Shown: positions 48,771 to 60,787 of the stretch, one piece after another
How positions within the stretch are numbered: position 1 is the first letter of the stretch
Layout of the letters: each line of letters starts with the position of its first letter
Origin: Welwitschia mirabilis
Lineage: Eukaryota > Gnetophyta > Gnetopsida > Welwitschiales
Assembly (NCBI GenBank): GCA_051453625.1
Contig: JBOZIK010000001.1
Coordinates: 95,469,348 to 95,533,347, forward strand
Direction of reading: 5' to 3'
DNA length: 64,000 nt
Position numbers and translations under genes: made by a program
The notes under the pieces: model-generated
Database searches by the model: none
Told to the model about the DNA's origin: nothing
What the model saw: the letters and a program-made list of their open reading frames with translations, nothing else

Positions 48771-51240
48771 CCAGGATTTAGCCCAAATAGTTAAATATAA
48801 ACTAAATAAAAATAATTTTGATCTGGTGACACCTATTAAGCTAATTTAATTACTAGATTCTTTATTTATTAGCATATTATTATTATTTAAGATGTAATTC
48901 TTTTCTTAGTGCAAAATTATTATGTTGTAATTATTATTTTAAGTATTTTCTTTTCCTATAACCACTATAATTAATAATATTATTTTTATAGTATTTTCTA
49001 GTTTATTTAATGATAATCTCTTAGTGGCTAAATTAGTAGGTTATATTAATATTATTTTATTTTATTTTTTAACTATTGCATTTAACGTACCATGATTAGT
49101 ATATTCCCTTATTTTATTATTTTCTCATTCCAGTCCATATTGTAACAGTTACAATTATTAGGATGCATCATGTTGGCTTATTTTAATATTTTAGTGACCT
49201 TAAAGTAACACCCATAATTATGATGTTACATTTTATTTTATTAGTGGTTAACATTTATTCATTATGAAAAAATATTTTTATGTGGCAAAATATTATCTTG
49301 ATGTTTTTATTGAAATTACTTACTAAATGAATCATTTTAATTGTTTATCATAATAATTGCAAGTAGTGACATGTTGAGCATTTATTATTACTATGAAATG
49401 CCTAGTGTCCAGGCAAAGTAATGAATGGGGTTGAGGAATTTTAACTGTTTTCCAAACAATAGCAGTGGCTTGTATGTGTCCATTGAAATTTTTAATACAT
49501 TTTGAATTCCTTATTCTCTTATAAATAGAACTCCCTTTCCTTTAGTCTTGTTATGTGCAATATCTTCTAGACTCGGACTTTGATGATCTTGTACTTTGAA
49601 GTTTGAAAATTTTGAAGTCTTTGAAAGCTTTGAGTCATTAAAGCTTAGGCATAACAATTTTAAAGATTAAAAAACTTCATGTCAAATCATGGATATGATC
49701 TTAGGCATATCTGTATCGCTTACATGGTCATGTGTAGTTCTTGAATCTTGCATGATCTATATTTCTTGTACATCTAATATTAATTCTTATGGTTTTCTAG
49801 TATTTGTTATATGATTCTACTATCACTGTTATTTCAAGTATGATTCCATTGCATTCTTACATCTTTTGTATAGTTCTAAGTTCTTGAATCCTTTGTAGTT
49901 TAAAGGAATTCTTACTTTCTTATTAAATCTTATGTTTTCTTGGAATTTTTGTATACTTTCAAAATGTCTTATTTATCTCGACTAGTTTTAAATATTTGAT
50001 TATTAATTATATAAAAAAACATTATTTGTATATGATCTTGGCTCTTGTGAAGTAAAACATTACATCCTTAGATTATTTTAAGATACTTAAAAAGTTAATT
50101 TGTGAAAGTAAATCTTATTCTTGTGACGTATTTTCTTGTTATGGAAATGAGAGTTCCACAGATCGCTAAATGAGGTAATAAAATTTCGAAACCCATAGAT
50201 TGCAAATGAGGTAATGGAGTATCAAAACCACATATTTTTAAATGAAGCAGTGAAATGATAAAAATAAAACATAACTAATTTATTAAATAGAACCACGAAT
50301 CACCAAGTAAGGTAGTAGAAATAGTAATTCATAAATTGTTGAATTGGGTAGTAGAAAGATAAAACCACAGATCGCCAAATGAGGGAGTGGTAAACTAAAA
50401 TTCAAACCGCAGATTGCCAAATAAGTTAGTGCAAAGGATAATCCATAGATCACCAAATAAGGCAGTGCATAACTAAAAACCATAGGTTGGTGAATGAAGC
50501 GATGGTAGATGATACGATAAAATCGGATAATCTCATTTCCATTCTTGTGAAAATATACTACTTTATGATTTAAAGTATTTCTTCTTATCTCATCTTAATC
50601 CATCTTGTATCTTGAGATTCTTCTTACCTTTATCTTTGCCTTGTCTGGGCCATACTGGGAAATGTGATGATTTATAGTTTTCACTCCATATAGTTTTGTG
50701 TTAGAGAGGTGTTAAACTAGAGTATAATAAAGGTCAATATATCTTATCAAGAAGGGTATATAGAAATAAAATATGGATTATCTAGCTTGTACTTGAAAAT
50801 ATTAAATTGAAGTGATTTGTTCACTGTTGTAACATGTGATAATGTTATGTCAATTCCAAAGAAATTTGTACTCTTTTGTTATTTGTAATAGACTTCAAAA
50901 TATTATAGCTTTAAGATATCTAATTATTCTGTTTTCTAGATGTATAGTTTTGGCTCATTTTTATAACTTTATTTGAAGCCTAGTTTAATGAGTTTTAGCT
51001 AGCAACATTTCTTATAGAACTCAATATTTTTGGTATTCATATATAAAGTTTTACATAAAATATGTAGACATCATGTTTTGGTACTAAATTATATATTTTG
51101 AGTTTTGGCTATAAAATTTTTGGCTTTACATTTTGGTATCACAGCATAATTTTTGTTTTAAACATGATAAATTTTTAATTAATGCATAGTCATGGTGGGA
51201 AATGTTGAGAACACCACATTTTGGTATCAAAGTAACATTC
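48770..51240 (+). mobile_element. nested LTR-type insertion between protease and RT
   Basis: This block has no coding sense and separates two halves of one gypsy polyprotein. It carries an LTR-like promoter (CTTATAAATAGAACTCCC, about 49499) and a 36-bp tandem array (50156-50510). Its LTR-like end (GGCTTTACA, 51130) is followed by a primer-binding-like TGGTATCACAGC (51134-51145). A second one, TGGTATCAAAGTAAC, is at 51222-51236. It looks like a long LTR plus a short leader stub left by a truncated or recombined element. Its left edge is uncertain by tens of bases. Confidence 0.6.
50156..50510 (+). repeat. 36-bp tandem repeat array, nine units
   Basis: Units start with a variant of CCACAGATCGCCAAATGAGG(T/C)AGTG at about 50156, 50192, 50228, 50293, 50329, 50365, 50407, 50443 and 50480. 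The spacing is 36, 36, 65, 36, 36, 42, 36 and 37 bases, so the period is 36 with two indels. Because 36 is a multiple of three, the minus-strand open frame 50483-50283 shows a 12-residue repeat (LxYLVIxGL type). That frame is a by-product, not a gene. Confidence 0.85.
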
Positions 51241-51244
51241 GTAG

Positions 51245-54200
51245 TTTTGGGGTTAATCATTAGGATGCTATACCAATTGAGGTAAAAGATGTGTTGAATT
51301 CCTTTATAGATATTTTTGTTGATGACTTGCCTTTTTGTTTACCACCTATTAGGATCATAAAATCATTAGATAGATTTAATGCCTAGTGCTTCAAGCATCA
51401 TACAACATGGCACTGCATGAAAGAGAGGAGATAAGTAGATAGGTATAGAAGTTGCTAGAAAAAGGATTTATCTAGGAAAGTTTATCACCATATTATATTA
51501 TAGTAGTGTTAACTTCAAAGAAGGGTAGAAAGGAGTTGCACATGTATGTTGATTTCAGAGCCATCGATAAGACAACCATCAGTTGTCACTTTCCTATGCC
51601 TCGCATAAATCATATTTTGAATTGTTTAATAGAAGAATGGTTTTTTAGCAAGATAGATTTGAAGAGTGAATACTATTAAAGAGATCAGTGGAAGACAAAC
51701 TTTGAAACCATGATGGATTGTAGGAATGATTGGTGATGCCATTCTAATTTCTCTAAGTACATTCATGAGGTTAATGATAGAGGTCTTAAAGCCTTTCTTT
51801 AAGAAGTTTATTATTATCTCTGTAGATGATATTTAGCAAGAATATTTAGAAGCATAGAGAACATTTAAGAAGAGTTATTCAGAGGATAAAAGAATAACAA
51901 TTAATGGTAAATGTAAATAAGCATGCCTTTACTTAGCTAAAGTTAGTGTTTCTTGGGATAGTTATATCTAAAGATGGAATCAAGATGGATCTAGTAAGTT
52001 GAAGGCTATTTTGAATTGGTCTACACTTATGCCAACAAGTGACATTCATAGTTTTCATGGATTAGCAAGCTTTTGTAGGAGGTTTATTAAGAATTTTAGT
52101 AAGATTTGCATGCCAATTTTGCTATCATCAAGAAGGATCAAGTATTCAAGTGGAACAAGGAGGTATATGAAGCATTTGAATAGTTTAAAATGAGCATTAT
52201 TGAAATTCCTACATTAGCACTTACAAATTGCAATAAGACTTTTCAAGTGGAATGTGATGCAAGTGCTAAAGCAATTAGAGGAGTGTTCACCCAAGAAGGG
52301 AAGCCTATTGCCTTCTCTAATGAGAAGTTAAATGAAGCTAAGCAAAAGTATTTGACCAATGAAAAAGATCTATATGATATTTTCCAAGCATTAAATGGGT
52401 GGAGACATTACCTACTATAGAAGGAGTTCATTTGTTTAAATATCATAAGGCATTGCATTACATGAACAGTCAAGACAAGTAAAGCATAAAGCAAGTGAAA
52501 TGGGTAGAAGAGATATAGGAATTTAACATTGTGATAAAGTACAAAAGCAGAAAGATGACCAAAGTTGTATATGCTTTAAGTTAAGTAGTACACATGGTAT
52601 GATCTCACAAAGCTAATGTTAATTTTTTGCATATTTCAAATTTGTATCATTATGATCCCGACTTCAAGGAGGCATGTGAGAAAGTGAAGAATCCTATAGA
52701 AGGGTATGATTATAAGGACTTTCATATTTAAGATGGATTTTTTTATAAAGATAATAGGTTGTATATTCCTAGAGGATTAGCAAGGAAAGATATCTTGCAA
52801 GAAAAGCATTATGGAAACATGGCTAGGTATCATGGATTGGATAAAATCTATGAATTGTTGAAGAGGTCATATCATTTAGCTTAACATGTATAGGGATTTA
52901 TAGTGAATAGTGTGAAGTTTCTCTACATGTCAAAGAGTAAAGGGATGATTAAAAAATGCAGGATTATATCTATCGTTATCAGCTTTAGTAAAACCGTGAN
53001 NNNNNNNNNNNNNNNNNNNNNNNNNNNNNNNNNNNNNNNNNNNNNNNNNNNNNNNNNNNNNNNNNNNNNNNNNNNNNNNNNNNNNNNNNNNNNNNNNNNN
53101 NNNNNNNNNNNNNNNNNNNNNNNNNNNNNNNNNNNNNNNNNNNNNNNNNNNNNNNNNNNNNNNNNNNNNNNNNNNNNNNNNNNNNNNNNNNNNNNNNNNN
53201 NNNNNNNNNNNNNNNNNNNNNNNNNNNNNNNNNNNNNNNNNNNNNNNNNNNNNNNNNNNNNNNNNNNNNNNNNNNNNNNNNNNNNNNNNNNNNNNNNNNN
53301 NNNNNNNNNNNNNNNNNNNNNNNNNNNNNNNNNNNNNNNNNNNNNNNNNNNNNNNNNNNNNNNNNNNNNNNNNNNNNNNNNNNNNNNNNNNNNNNNNNNN
53401 NNNNNNNNNNNNNNNNNNNNNNNNNNNNNNNNNNNNNNNNNNNNNNNNNNNNNNNNNNNNNNNNNNNNNNNNNNNNNNAGTGGACATGATTCCATCATCA
53501 CAATGGTGGATAGATTTAGTAAGATGGCATATTGTGTCCCTTGTACCAAACCAAGTAATGCTTCATGCATTGCTATGTTATTTTTCAAAGAGATTATGTA
53601 TCTCCATGAATTACTAAAGATAATAGTTTTAGATATGGATGTAAAATTTATCTCTCGTTTTTGGACGAAATTATGGTTCATCATGGTTACTAAGTTATGG
53701 TATTCTTCATCATATCATCCACAAATAGATGGATAGTCTAAAGTGATAAATCATAGTGTTGGGAGCTTGTTAAGATGCCTTTGCAAAGGTAGCAAAAATA
53801 GGTGGGAAGATTATTTACCACATGCGAAGTTTTATTAGAATAGTTTAATGAACAAGGTGCTAGGAAGTCACCATTTGAAGTGGTATATAAATATCACTGA
53901 AGGATGCTAGATATGTTGCATCACATGCCAGAACCTTTAGCTATGATAAAAAACTATGTAAAAAAAATTGCAAAACTTAGTAAGTATGTATAACAAGATT
54001 TCAAAGCATCAAACTCTAAAGGTATGAATGTAGTAAACAAGCTTGAAAGACCTATGGAGTTTGAGGAAGATGACTTGGTGATGACACACTTGTAGAAGGA
54101 AATATTTCCCATAGGAATATATCACAAGATCAAGTTCCAGAGAATTGTACATGTAGAATTATGCAGAAGATTTCATGAAATTCATACCAATTGGATCTTC

Positions 54201-54480
54201 CAAAAAATGTGGATATTTTAGGTACATTCAATGTTTTAGATTTGGTAAAGTACCATGGAAAACCTGTGGAGGATGAAGATTGGATCGTGAAGCTATAGAT
54301 GTTAAACAAAGAAAAGCAGAACATGGATGAGAGATCAGTAATTCTAGAAACCTATAAGAAGAAGACATGGAGAAAGGTGTATAAATAATACCTGCTTCAA
54401 TTGTCAAAAGATAGCCCAAAGGATGAAATTTGGATCTTAGAGAAAAACTACTTAAGAATGAATTGCAAAAGTCTAGCAAA
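51245..54480 (+). pseudogene. gypsy RT, RNase H and integrase, decayed
   Basis: RT begins near 51275 (VLNSFIDIFVDDLPF), with ELHMYVDFRAIDK near 51535. Its catalytic box SVDD at 51819-51830 is the only intact Asp pair among the RTs of this window. RNase H is at 52190-52420 (VECDASAKAIRGVF, then YLTNEKDLYDIFQAL). The integrase zinc-binding part is near 52800-52900. After the gap, the integrase core is at 53479-53800 (SIITMVDRFSKMAY, YSSSYHPQIDG). A chromodomain-like tail may extend to about 54450 but is too eroded to name. Stops and shifts are frequent. Confidence 0.8.
53000..53478. other. assembly gap (479 N) inside integrase
   Basis: The sequence before the gap is in the integrase zinc-binding region and the sequence after it is in the catalytic core. 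Part of the missing DNA is therefore real coding-derived sequence. Flanks are not duplicated. Confidence 0.9.
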
Positions 54481-54550
54481 AGAGGGATCCCTTTCCTATG
54501 AGAGGATGATGTAGGAGCATTCTTACAAAATAAAAATAAAGAACCGTATT

Positions 54551-55285
54551 TGTTAAGGTTTTAGTGTGCTTTAGTTCATGTGTAGTAGCATAAGAGGAAT
54601 GTTGATAGGTGGAATATGTTATGTTAATAAAAGAAAAAGTTATAAGGAATATGTTGTGAGGGAATCCATGTGGAAGGAATTTGATATGTGAATATACTAT
54701 TTTCAGTAAGTGGTATAAGAGGTTAATGTTGGAAGGATTCTTTGTTGATAAGAATTCCTATTGGAACCCTATAAATAAGAGGATGTGAGGAGATGAAGGA
54801 CATGCTTGAAAATTATACTTTGAAGGGCATAACTGGGAGAATGCCTTAGTAAAGAACTTGGAAAAAGGAGAAGTGAGATATCTTGGAGTTGAAGCTTGAG
54901 AGGAGCCCTTGTTGAGTGACTTGAAGAGAAAGTTCCTAGTAAAGATCATGGCTCACTTTTATTCTCTCTTAAAGACTACCAAGCATAAGAGCAATAAAGC
55001 CTTAATGAGGTTTTAATGGTTATTTTTNNNNNNNNNNTTGAAGGCCACCAAGCATCAGAATTGTAAAGCCTAAGTGAGGCTTTGATAGCCACAGTTGATA
55101 AAAGAGCTCATGGAAGCTTTGCTAGTTTAATTCTAGTTTGTAATTATTGTGATTGTTGTTCAATAGTAGAAAGTGATTTCTTCAATTCTCTTTTTCCTGC
55201 ATATTCCTTTAGTATTTTTTTGTTTCTCTCTAGAAATACAATCCTAGAAATGGATAATAATTAAAATAATTTTTATTTTATATCA
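54551..55285 (+). repeat. 3' LTR of gypsy element
   Basis: It pairs with 46317-47020. It is about 30 bases longer because a 50-base stretch (ACCAAGCAT through GCTTTGATAG type) occurs on both sides of a 10-N gap at 55028-55037. The end TATATCA corresponds to TTGCATCA in the 5' copy. Confidence 0.75.
55028..55037. other. 10-N gap with duplicated flanks
   Basis: ACTACCAAGCATAAGAGC to the left and GCCACCAAGCATCAGAAT to the right are two versions of the same LTR segment. Reads of different LTR copies may have been joined here. Confidence 0.8.
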
Positions 55286-56027
55286 TTTTTACTAAATGTT
55301 CTTTTCTTTGTTCTTGAATAATAAGTGTATTTCTTATTTAGTGTAAGTTAAATTTAACTAATTAGTTATTTATGGAATGTGTAATTTAATGTTAATATAC
55401 CTTTGTAATATTATTAATGCATTTCACATACATGCGCACACACACGCAATTATTTTATTTTTTACTTTCTTTTATTTTAACACCAATGTTTAGACATTTA
55501 TTTGGGTTTTCACTTTAGTAATCTCATTAACTCAATTAGTGCCTTTGAATTTTATTCCCTTTATATATTTTATAGTTATATAAATTTTAAATAAATAGTA
55601 TGTCTTGTGTTTTAACATTTTTCTCTTTGTTAGTCATATCACTATGTTAAAATTTACTATTAAGCTTGTAGAAAGAAGGATTAAAAGGCAGAGTTTTATG
55701 CATAGAATATTTCTTTTTTTAAAAATAACATTGTAGTAGTGTTATGACAAATTAGGAAGTACAATTATTAATGTATTATAAAAAGAAGCTATTTACACTA
55801 GTTTGAATACCATTAATATATTTTCAAATGCAATTATCTTTTAACATAATAAATAAAGATTATGTATGTTTTTCCTTCTATGTATGATTGACTGTAAATT
55901 ATTTTGTTAGGTAAATAATCAACTAAATATTCATACTACTGAGAATTATATGCATGCATTTGTGTGGTGTATTCATCGAATGATAACTAAATTAAAAGAA
56001 TTCTAATAATTATAATTTTTATACTTA
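55286..56027. other. AT-rich spacer
   Basis: No coding motif is present. It contains a short CA microsatellite at about 55434-55448. It separates the gypsy element from the copia element that starts at 56033. Confidence 0.5.
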
Positions 56028-56032
56028 GATTT

Positions 56033-56266
56033 TGATAGGATGTGATGTTAACATCCTATTTTTATTGCTTCAAATATTTTATGATTCAGTTTTCTTTATT
56101 CTCTCACATTTCTGAAAGATTTTCTTAGCTAAATCTCTTGATGCACTCCATTACATTTTTGTCTATATTCAATTATATTTAATGATGCTTGACCTCATAT
56201 CTCAACAATATTTACAATACAATTTTCTATAGATTGTTTTGAATTCATGAGTTACTGTTTCTCTCA
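56033..56266 (+). repeat. 5' LTR of copia element
   Basis: It starts TGATAGGATGTGATGTTAAC and ends GTTTCTCTCA. The partner at 60788-61022 matches along the whole length with scattered substitutions. Confidence 0.9.
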
Positions 56267-57639
56267 TTTGGTATCAGAGACTAGATTATTTTACTAAAGC
56301 TTTGGTAGTTAATATGATACAAGATAGTGATGTTAGTACTTCTATTGCGATGGTTGCTCCTTTCTTTAAAGGGGAAAATTATGATTATTGGACAATCAAG
56401 ATGAGGACTTTTCTTGATGGTCCAAAATCTTTGGGGTTTGGTATCTATTGAAATTAATCACATCACAGATTCAATAACTCTTGCATCCATGAAATGTAAG
56501 AATGCTAAGAAACCCTTCATACTCTAGATAAGTGTTAGTGATACGATCTTTTAAAAGATTGCAAATCACACACATGCAAACGAAGCTTGAAAAGCTGCCA
56601 AGACCAAGCACAAAGGATTGGATTGAGTGAGAAATGTAAGATTACAAACACTCACCATAGAGTAGGAACTCTTATTATAAAAAGGGTTGAGTCTCTTAAG
56701 CATTATATCAATTACCTTCAAGAGATAAACAAGGAAAATTATTGAATCAAGGATGTAGTTATGAAAGTAATGTCCAAGGGATAACACTCATGGTAGTCAA
56801 ATCACCATAAACAAGGACAAGGTTGAGGATGCATGAAGATAGATTAAATTAAACCAGACCTAGAAAATGATGCAATTATTACAAAAGAGAAAACTATACT
56901 AAATCAAATTGCTAGACGAAGAAAAGACATCAAACAAAGAAAGATGCACATTCTACTAAAGGAAAAGAAGAAAATTATGAAGAAATCTTCTTCCTTGAGG
57001 AGACTAAATGTTAATGTTTCTTTCTCACATCCGAGATCAACTTTCAACAAACTCATAAGGTATGTGGATAATAGATATAATCATCGTATGACTGGCAACA
57101 AATCCTTACTAACCAATCTTTGTAGACATCAAGGAGAAGCAACAATTCATACAAGTACAAAGGTGATCATATCAGGAATTGGATAAGTAGATATTTCTAC
57201 AAATATAGATAGATCTGATATCATTCCTAATATTCATTTTTTTTCCTAATTTAAAGAAGAATCTATTAAGTGTTGGCTAACTTTGTTCTAAAGGATACAG
57301 AGTAGAATTTATTAATGATTTCTACAAAATTACTAAAATGATGTTAAAGAAATAGCATTAATTCCTATGAGCCAGAATGAAATGTATAAATTACAAATAT
57401 CAACTACTTAATGGCAATGAAATTAGATCCATAACTTTCAAACCTTAGACTGGGACATGTTAACTTTAGATCTATAGATATAATACAAAGGATCGACCTT
57501 GTTCAAGGTATGACTAAATTTTATCTTCTTGATTCAATAAATTACCAAATCTGTGCTCTAGGAAAAACAAAGAGATTACCATTTACAAAGCCTAAAAATA
57601 GATTTGAAAATTATCTAGATCTTGCACATATGGATTTAT

Positions 57640-57649
57640 NNNNNNNNNN
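57640..57649. other. 10-N gap
   Basis: It lies in the integrase N-terminal part, and coding sense continues on both sides. Confidence 0.9.
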
Positions 57650-58251
57650 AAAGTCGATACTTTTACGTAATACTATATGATTACTCTAAAATGTGTTGGG
57701 GTTATTTCCTTTAGGCTAAAGATCAGACTTCAGATTACTTTAAAGTATTTAAGATTATAATATAAACATAAAACAAAAATACTTTGAATAAAATTTGAAG
57801 TAATAAAGGAAAAGAATTTACCTCAAATAACTTTGAGTAATTTTGTAAAGACAACAATATTATTCATAAAACTACTATTGCATATACACCAAAATAAAAT
57901 GGCATAGCAAAAAGGAAAATCAAAGAATCATGACTATGATAAGGTATCTTTTGCATCAAAGTAGATTATATAATGCATTTTGGAGTGAAGAATTTGTTGT
58001 CACAATCTCTATCTTAAATCAAGTATCTTCTAAAAGTTTGAACAACTTACCACCATATCAATTATGGTATGGATGTAAGCCAAAAATTTCTCATTTAAAG
58101 ATCTTTGACTCACTTTGCTATGTGAAGGTACCTGATCAAAATCATTAAAAGTTGGATGAAAAGGCCCGAGTCTATATCTTTCTAGTATATGAATCCAATT
58201 CTAAAGCATTTTTTTATTTCACCTTAGAACAACATAAATTATTGATATCTA

Positions 58252-58440
58252 NNNNNNNNNNNNNNNNNNNNNNNNNNNNNNNNNNNNNNNNNNNNNNNNN
58301 NNNNNNNNNNNNNNNNNNNNNNNNNNNNNNNNNNNNNNNNNNNNNNNNNNNNNNNNNNNNNNNNNNNNNNNNNNNNNNNNNNNNNNNNNNNNNNNNNNNN
58401 NNNNNNNNNNNNNNNNNNNNNNNNNNNNNNNNNNNNNNNN
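58252..58440. other. assembly gap (189 N)
   Basis: It separates the end of the integrase from the pyrimidine-rich linker. Flanks are not duplicated. Confidence 0.9.
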
Positions 58441-58850
58441 ATCCCTTTTTTATAATTCAACATCCTTAAATGTTTTTTCTAATTTAGCATCCCCACCCTT
58501 TTATTAATTCAACATCCTTAACCCTTTTACCTAATCTAATGTCCCAACCCCTCTTTCCTAATTCTATATCCCAGACATTTACCCCACCTATTTTTCCTAG
58601 TTCAATGTTCCCATTCCATACACCCCTTCTTCCCCCCCACCTTCCCTTCATTCATTGACCCCATACACCCTTCCTTTTTGGAATTGGTTTAATCAAATCA
58701 TCCTATAAGGTCCTTGTCCAATCCCTAAAATATCCTATCCTGCTCTTCCTATTATCCCTTCTCCTCTCATCCACCCTACTCTTCCTTCCTCACTAGTTCC
58801 TCTAACGTTACCCTCTTTGCCACCCTTACCATCATGTCTTCTCAACCTAT
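58441..58850 (+). repeat. pyrimidine-rich degenerate minisatellite (integrase-RT linker)
   Basis: About six units of roughly 25-35 bases follow the pattern CCTAATTCAACATCCCTAAC then CCTTTT. They are at about 58450-58620 and are followed by C/T-rich sequence to about 58850. In copia elements this position encodes a variable Pro/Ser-rich linker, here expanded and decayed. Confidence 0.65.
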
Positions 58851-60776
58851 CTGCATTCTTAATGAACCACGACCATCTACTATAGGTTGTCTAGGTGTTT
58901 ATCACCCACTGTCTCAGGTGCTTGACACTAAGCCCACCAAATGTGTTACACATTTTGTGTTTGTCAAATCCTAAACAATTGTCGATGTCTTCATTCTTGC
59001 CGTTATTATTACTCCCTTTTTGCTAGTCACCGATGCCATTTCCATGTCTTTGTAGTTTGACATTTCGTTGTTATTTGGTTAAGGATCAATGACCATTCCT
59101 TTCACAGATGTTTTGTCCACGTTTCTGGTAGACATTGTGTTCATTTACACTCCACGCTCCTGCTTAACAATTATGTGAAAAAAATTGCAATGTCCAAAAT
59201 GCAATTTACAGTTACTATTTCCTTTTTTTTGTTATAGATCCTTACCTCGCTGCTCATTTGTTACAAATAACGCTCTCATTCTTATTGTCTACTCTACAAT
59301 CAAGCTTCTTAATGACTGTAGAACCACTATCGAACCTCATCAACACAGCATTACGGTACCACCTATAATTGGTTTAAAATGGGTATTTTATATTAAACAT
59401 GACCAAACTGGATTCATTGAAAAATATAAGGCTCACCTTATTACTAAAGTTTGTAATTAATGTCAATGCCGTAACTTGGAAAATAGCTTTGCATTAGTTT
59501 CATGAGTTGAATCTATTATAATATTTTTTGCTATTGTAGTTAAACTGAATGCACGTATTCTATGACTTGATGTTGCCTCTACATTTCTATATGATTACTT
59601 AAAAGAAGAGGCTTATGTTGAATAACCTCAGGGATTTGTAGGTAAAAACCATTCTAACCATGTCTATCATCCACATAAAGCTTTGTATAGACTCAAACAA
59701 GAACCACAAGCCTAATTTAAGAGGATTTATGATTGCTTTATTAACTTTGACTTTTAGTGTCTTTTCTTTAAAATAAATATCTATAAGAAAACAGTGGACT
59801 CTAACTACACTCTTATCTGCCTATAAGTTAATGATCTTATCTATTTTTTCTTTTCAACATTGATGAATAAGACTTTTTAACAAATGATGAAAAAACATTT
59901 GAAATGACTGATCTGGATGAGATGACCTACTTCCTTAAGATCAAAGTCAAACATGATTCCTTTTCTATTTATTTATACTAGCCATAGTTTGCTCAAACTC
60001 TACTTGAAAAATTCAAGATGAGAAATTTTAAACCAACTTTAACTACACTTCTTGCCAATATTAAAGTTACCAAAAAATATGATTCTCCTGTAGTTGATGC
60101 TGCTTTATATTATTCTCTTATTAAAATCTTGTTGTATCTTATAACAACCAGATCAGATATCCAGTTTAGTGAAGATTATCTTTTCAAATTTATGCAAGAA
60201 CCAAATATTACACATTGGAAAGCCGTAGAACATGTTCCTAAAGACTTGAAGACTACCTACAATTTTGGTTCTTGGTTTTACAAAAACAAAAACAACTTTG
60301 TAATTCATGATTATTCAGATCCTGAGTGCGAAGGGTGCATTGATAATCACAAATCTATTACAAGCTATTATTTCTTCTTTGACCATTCTCTTATTTCATA
60401 GTCTTCAAAGAAACAAAGTATAGTAGAATTATTATCTATAAAACTAGAGTATGTTGCTTTCTCAGAGATTGCAAAAAAAAAAAAAAAAGTGGATTCATTC
60501 ATTACTTGAAGAAATGAGGTTTTCTTATAAATCACCAACACAAATGTATTACGACAATGTAGCTGTAGTGGTCATTGCAAAAAATCTAATGTTTCATGCC
60601 CAATCCAAACACGTAAATATCAAGCATCAATTGTACTAGAGATCTTATTGATAAAGATTTTATCAATATTGATCATGCGGATCAAATTCTGAAATAGTAG
60701 ATATCTTCATCAGACCTCTTAATCATGAGATGTTTGTGGGATTTAGAAACCTTCTTGGTGTTGAACAAGTTGACTT

Positions 60777-60787
60777 CAAGGGAGGAA
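60777..60787 (+). other. polypurine tract of copia element
   Basis: CAAGGGAGGAA ends exactly at the 3' LTR start, the expected position for plus-strand priming. The neighbouring target duplication supports this boundary. Confidence 0.85.

Larger units (their letters stand above)
46317..55285 (+). mobile_element. Ty3/gypsy element with both LTRs, split by a later insertion
   Basis: The 5' LTR is 46317-47020 and the 3' LTR is 54551-55285; both start TGTTAAGG and end in ATCA. A primer-binding-like site (TGGCATCAAAGAAA, 47023-47036) lies two bases after the 5' LTR. Gag, protease, RT, RNase H and integrase follow in gypsy order. About 2.4 kb of unrelated LTR-type DNA (about 48770-51240) interrupts the frame between protease and RT. 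Without it the element is about 6.5 kb. No target duplication was recognised. Many stops make it inactive. Confidence 0.8.
56310..60720 (+). pseudogene. copia gag-pol, broken
   Basis: Gag begins near 56310 (MIQDSDVSTSI, then FKGENYDYWTIKMRTFLDG). A protease-like segment is at about 57061-57100 (VDNRYNHRMTGNK): the active-site Asp remains, but the next two residues are changed. Integrase runs about 57600-58250 (YFYVILYDYSKM, KGKEFTSNNFE, then LDEKARVYIF). A pyrimidine-rich linker and a gap follow. RT runs about 59370-60050 (LKWVFYIKHDQTGFIEKYKA, KALYRLKQ), with the catalytic box read as VNDL at 59826-59837. RNase H runs about 60090-60640 (YYDNVAVVVIAKN). A run of A near 60473 breaks the frame. 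Only fragments are open. Confidence 0.85.

Noticed and set aside
50283-50483. Hydrophobic repetitive minus-strand protein (12-residue repeat)
   Set aside because: It is produced by the 36-bp tandem array and has no initiation context or conservation argument.
50156-50510. CRISPR-like regular spacing of about 36 bases
   Set aside because: Units directly abut, with no unique spacers of constant length, and the surroundings are a plant LTR. It is a simple tandem array.
52903-53736. Long open frames running through N gaps (also at 25342-25939, 44606-44907, 58152-58469)
   Set aside because: They are open only because N codons cannot be stops. Only the non-N ends with integrase motifs are meaningful.
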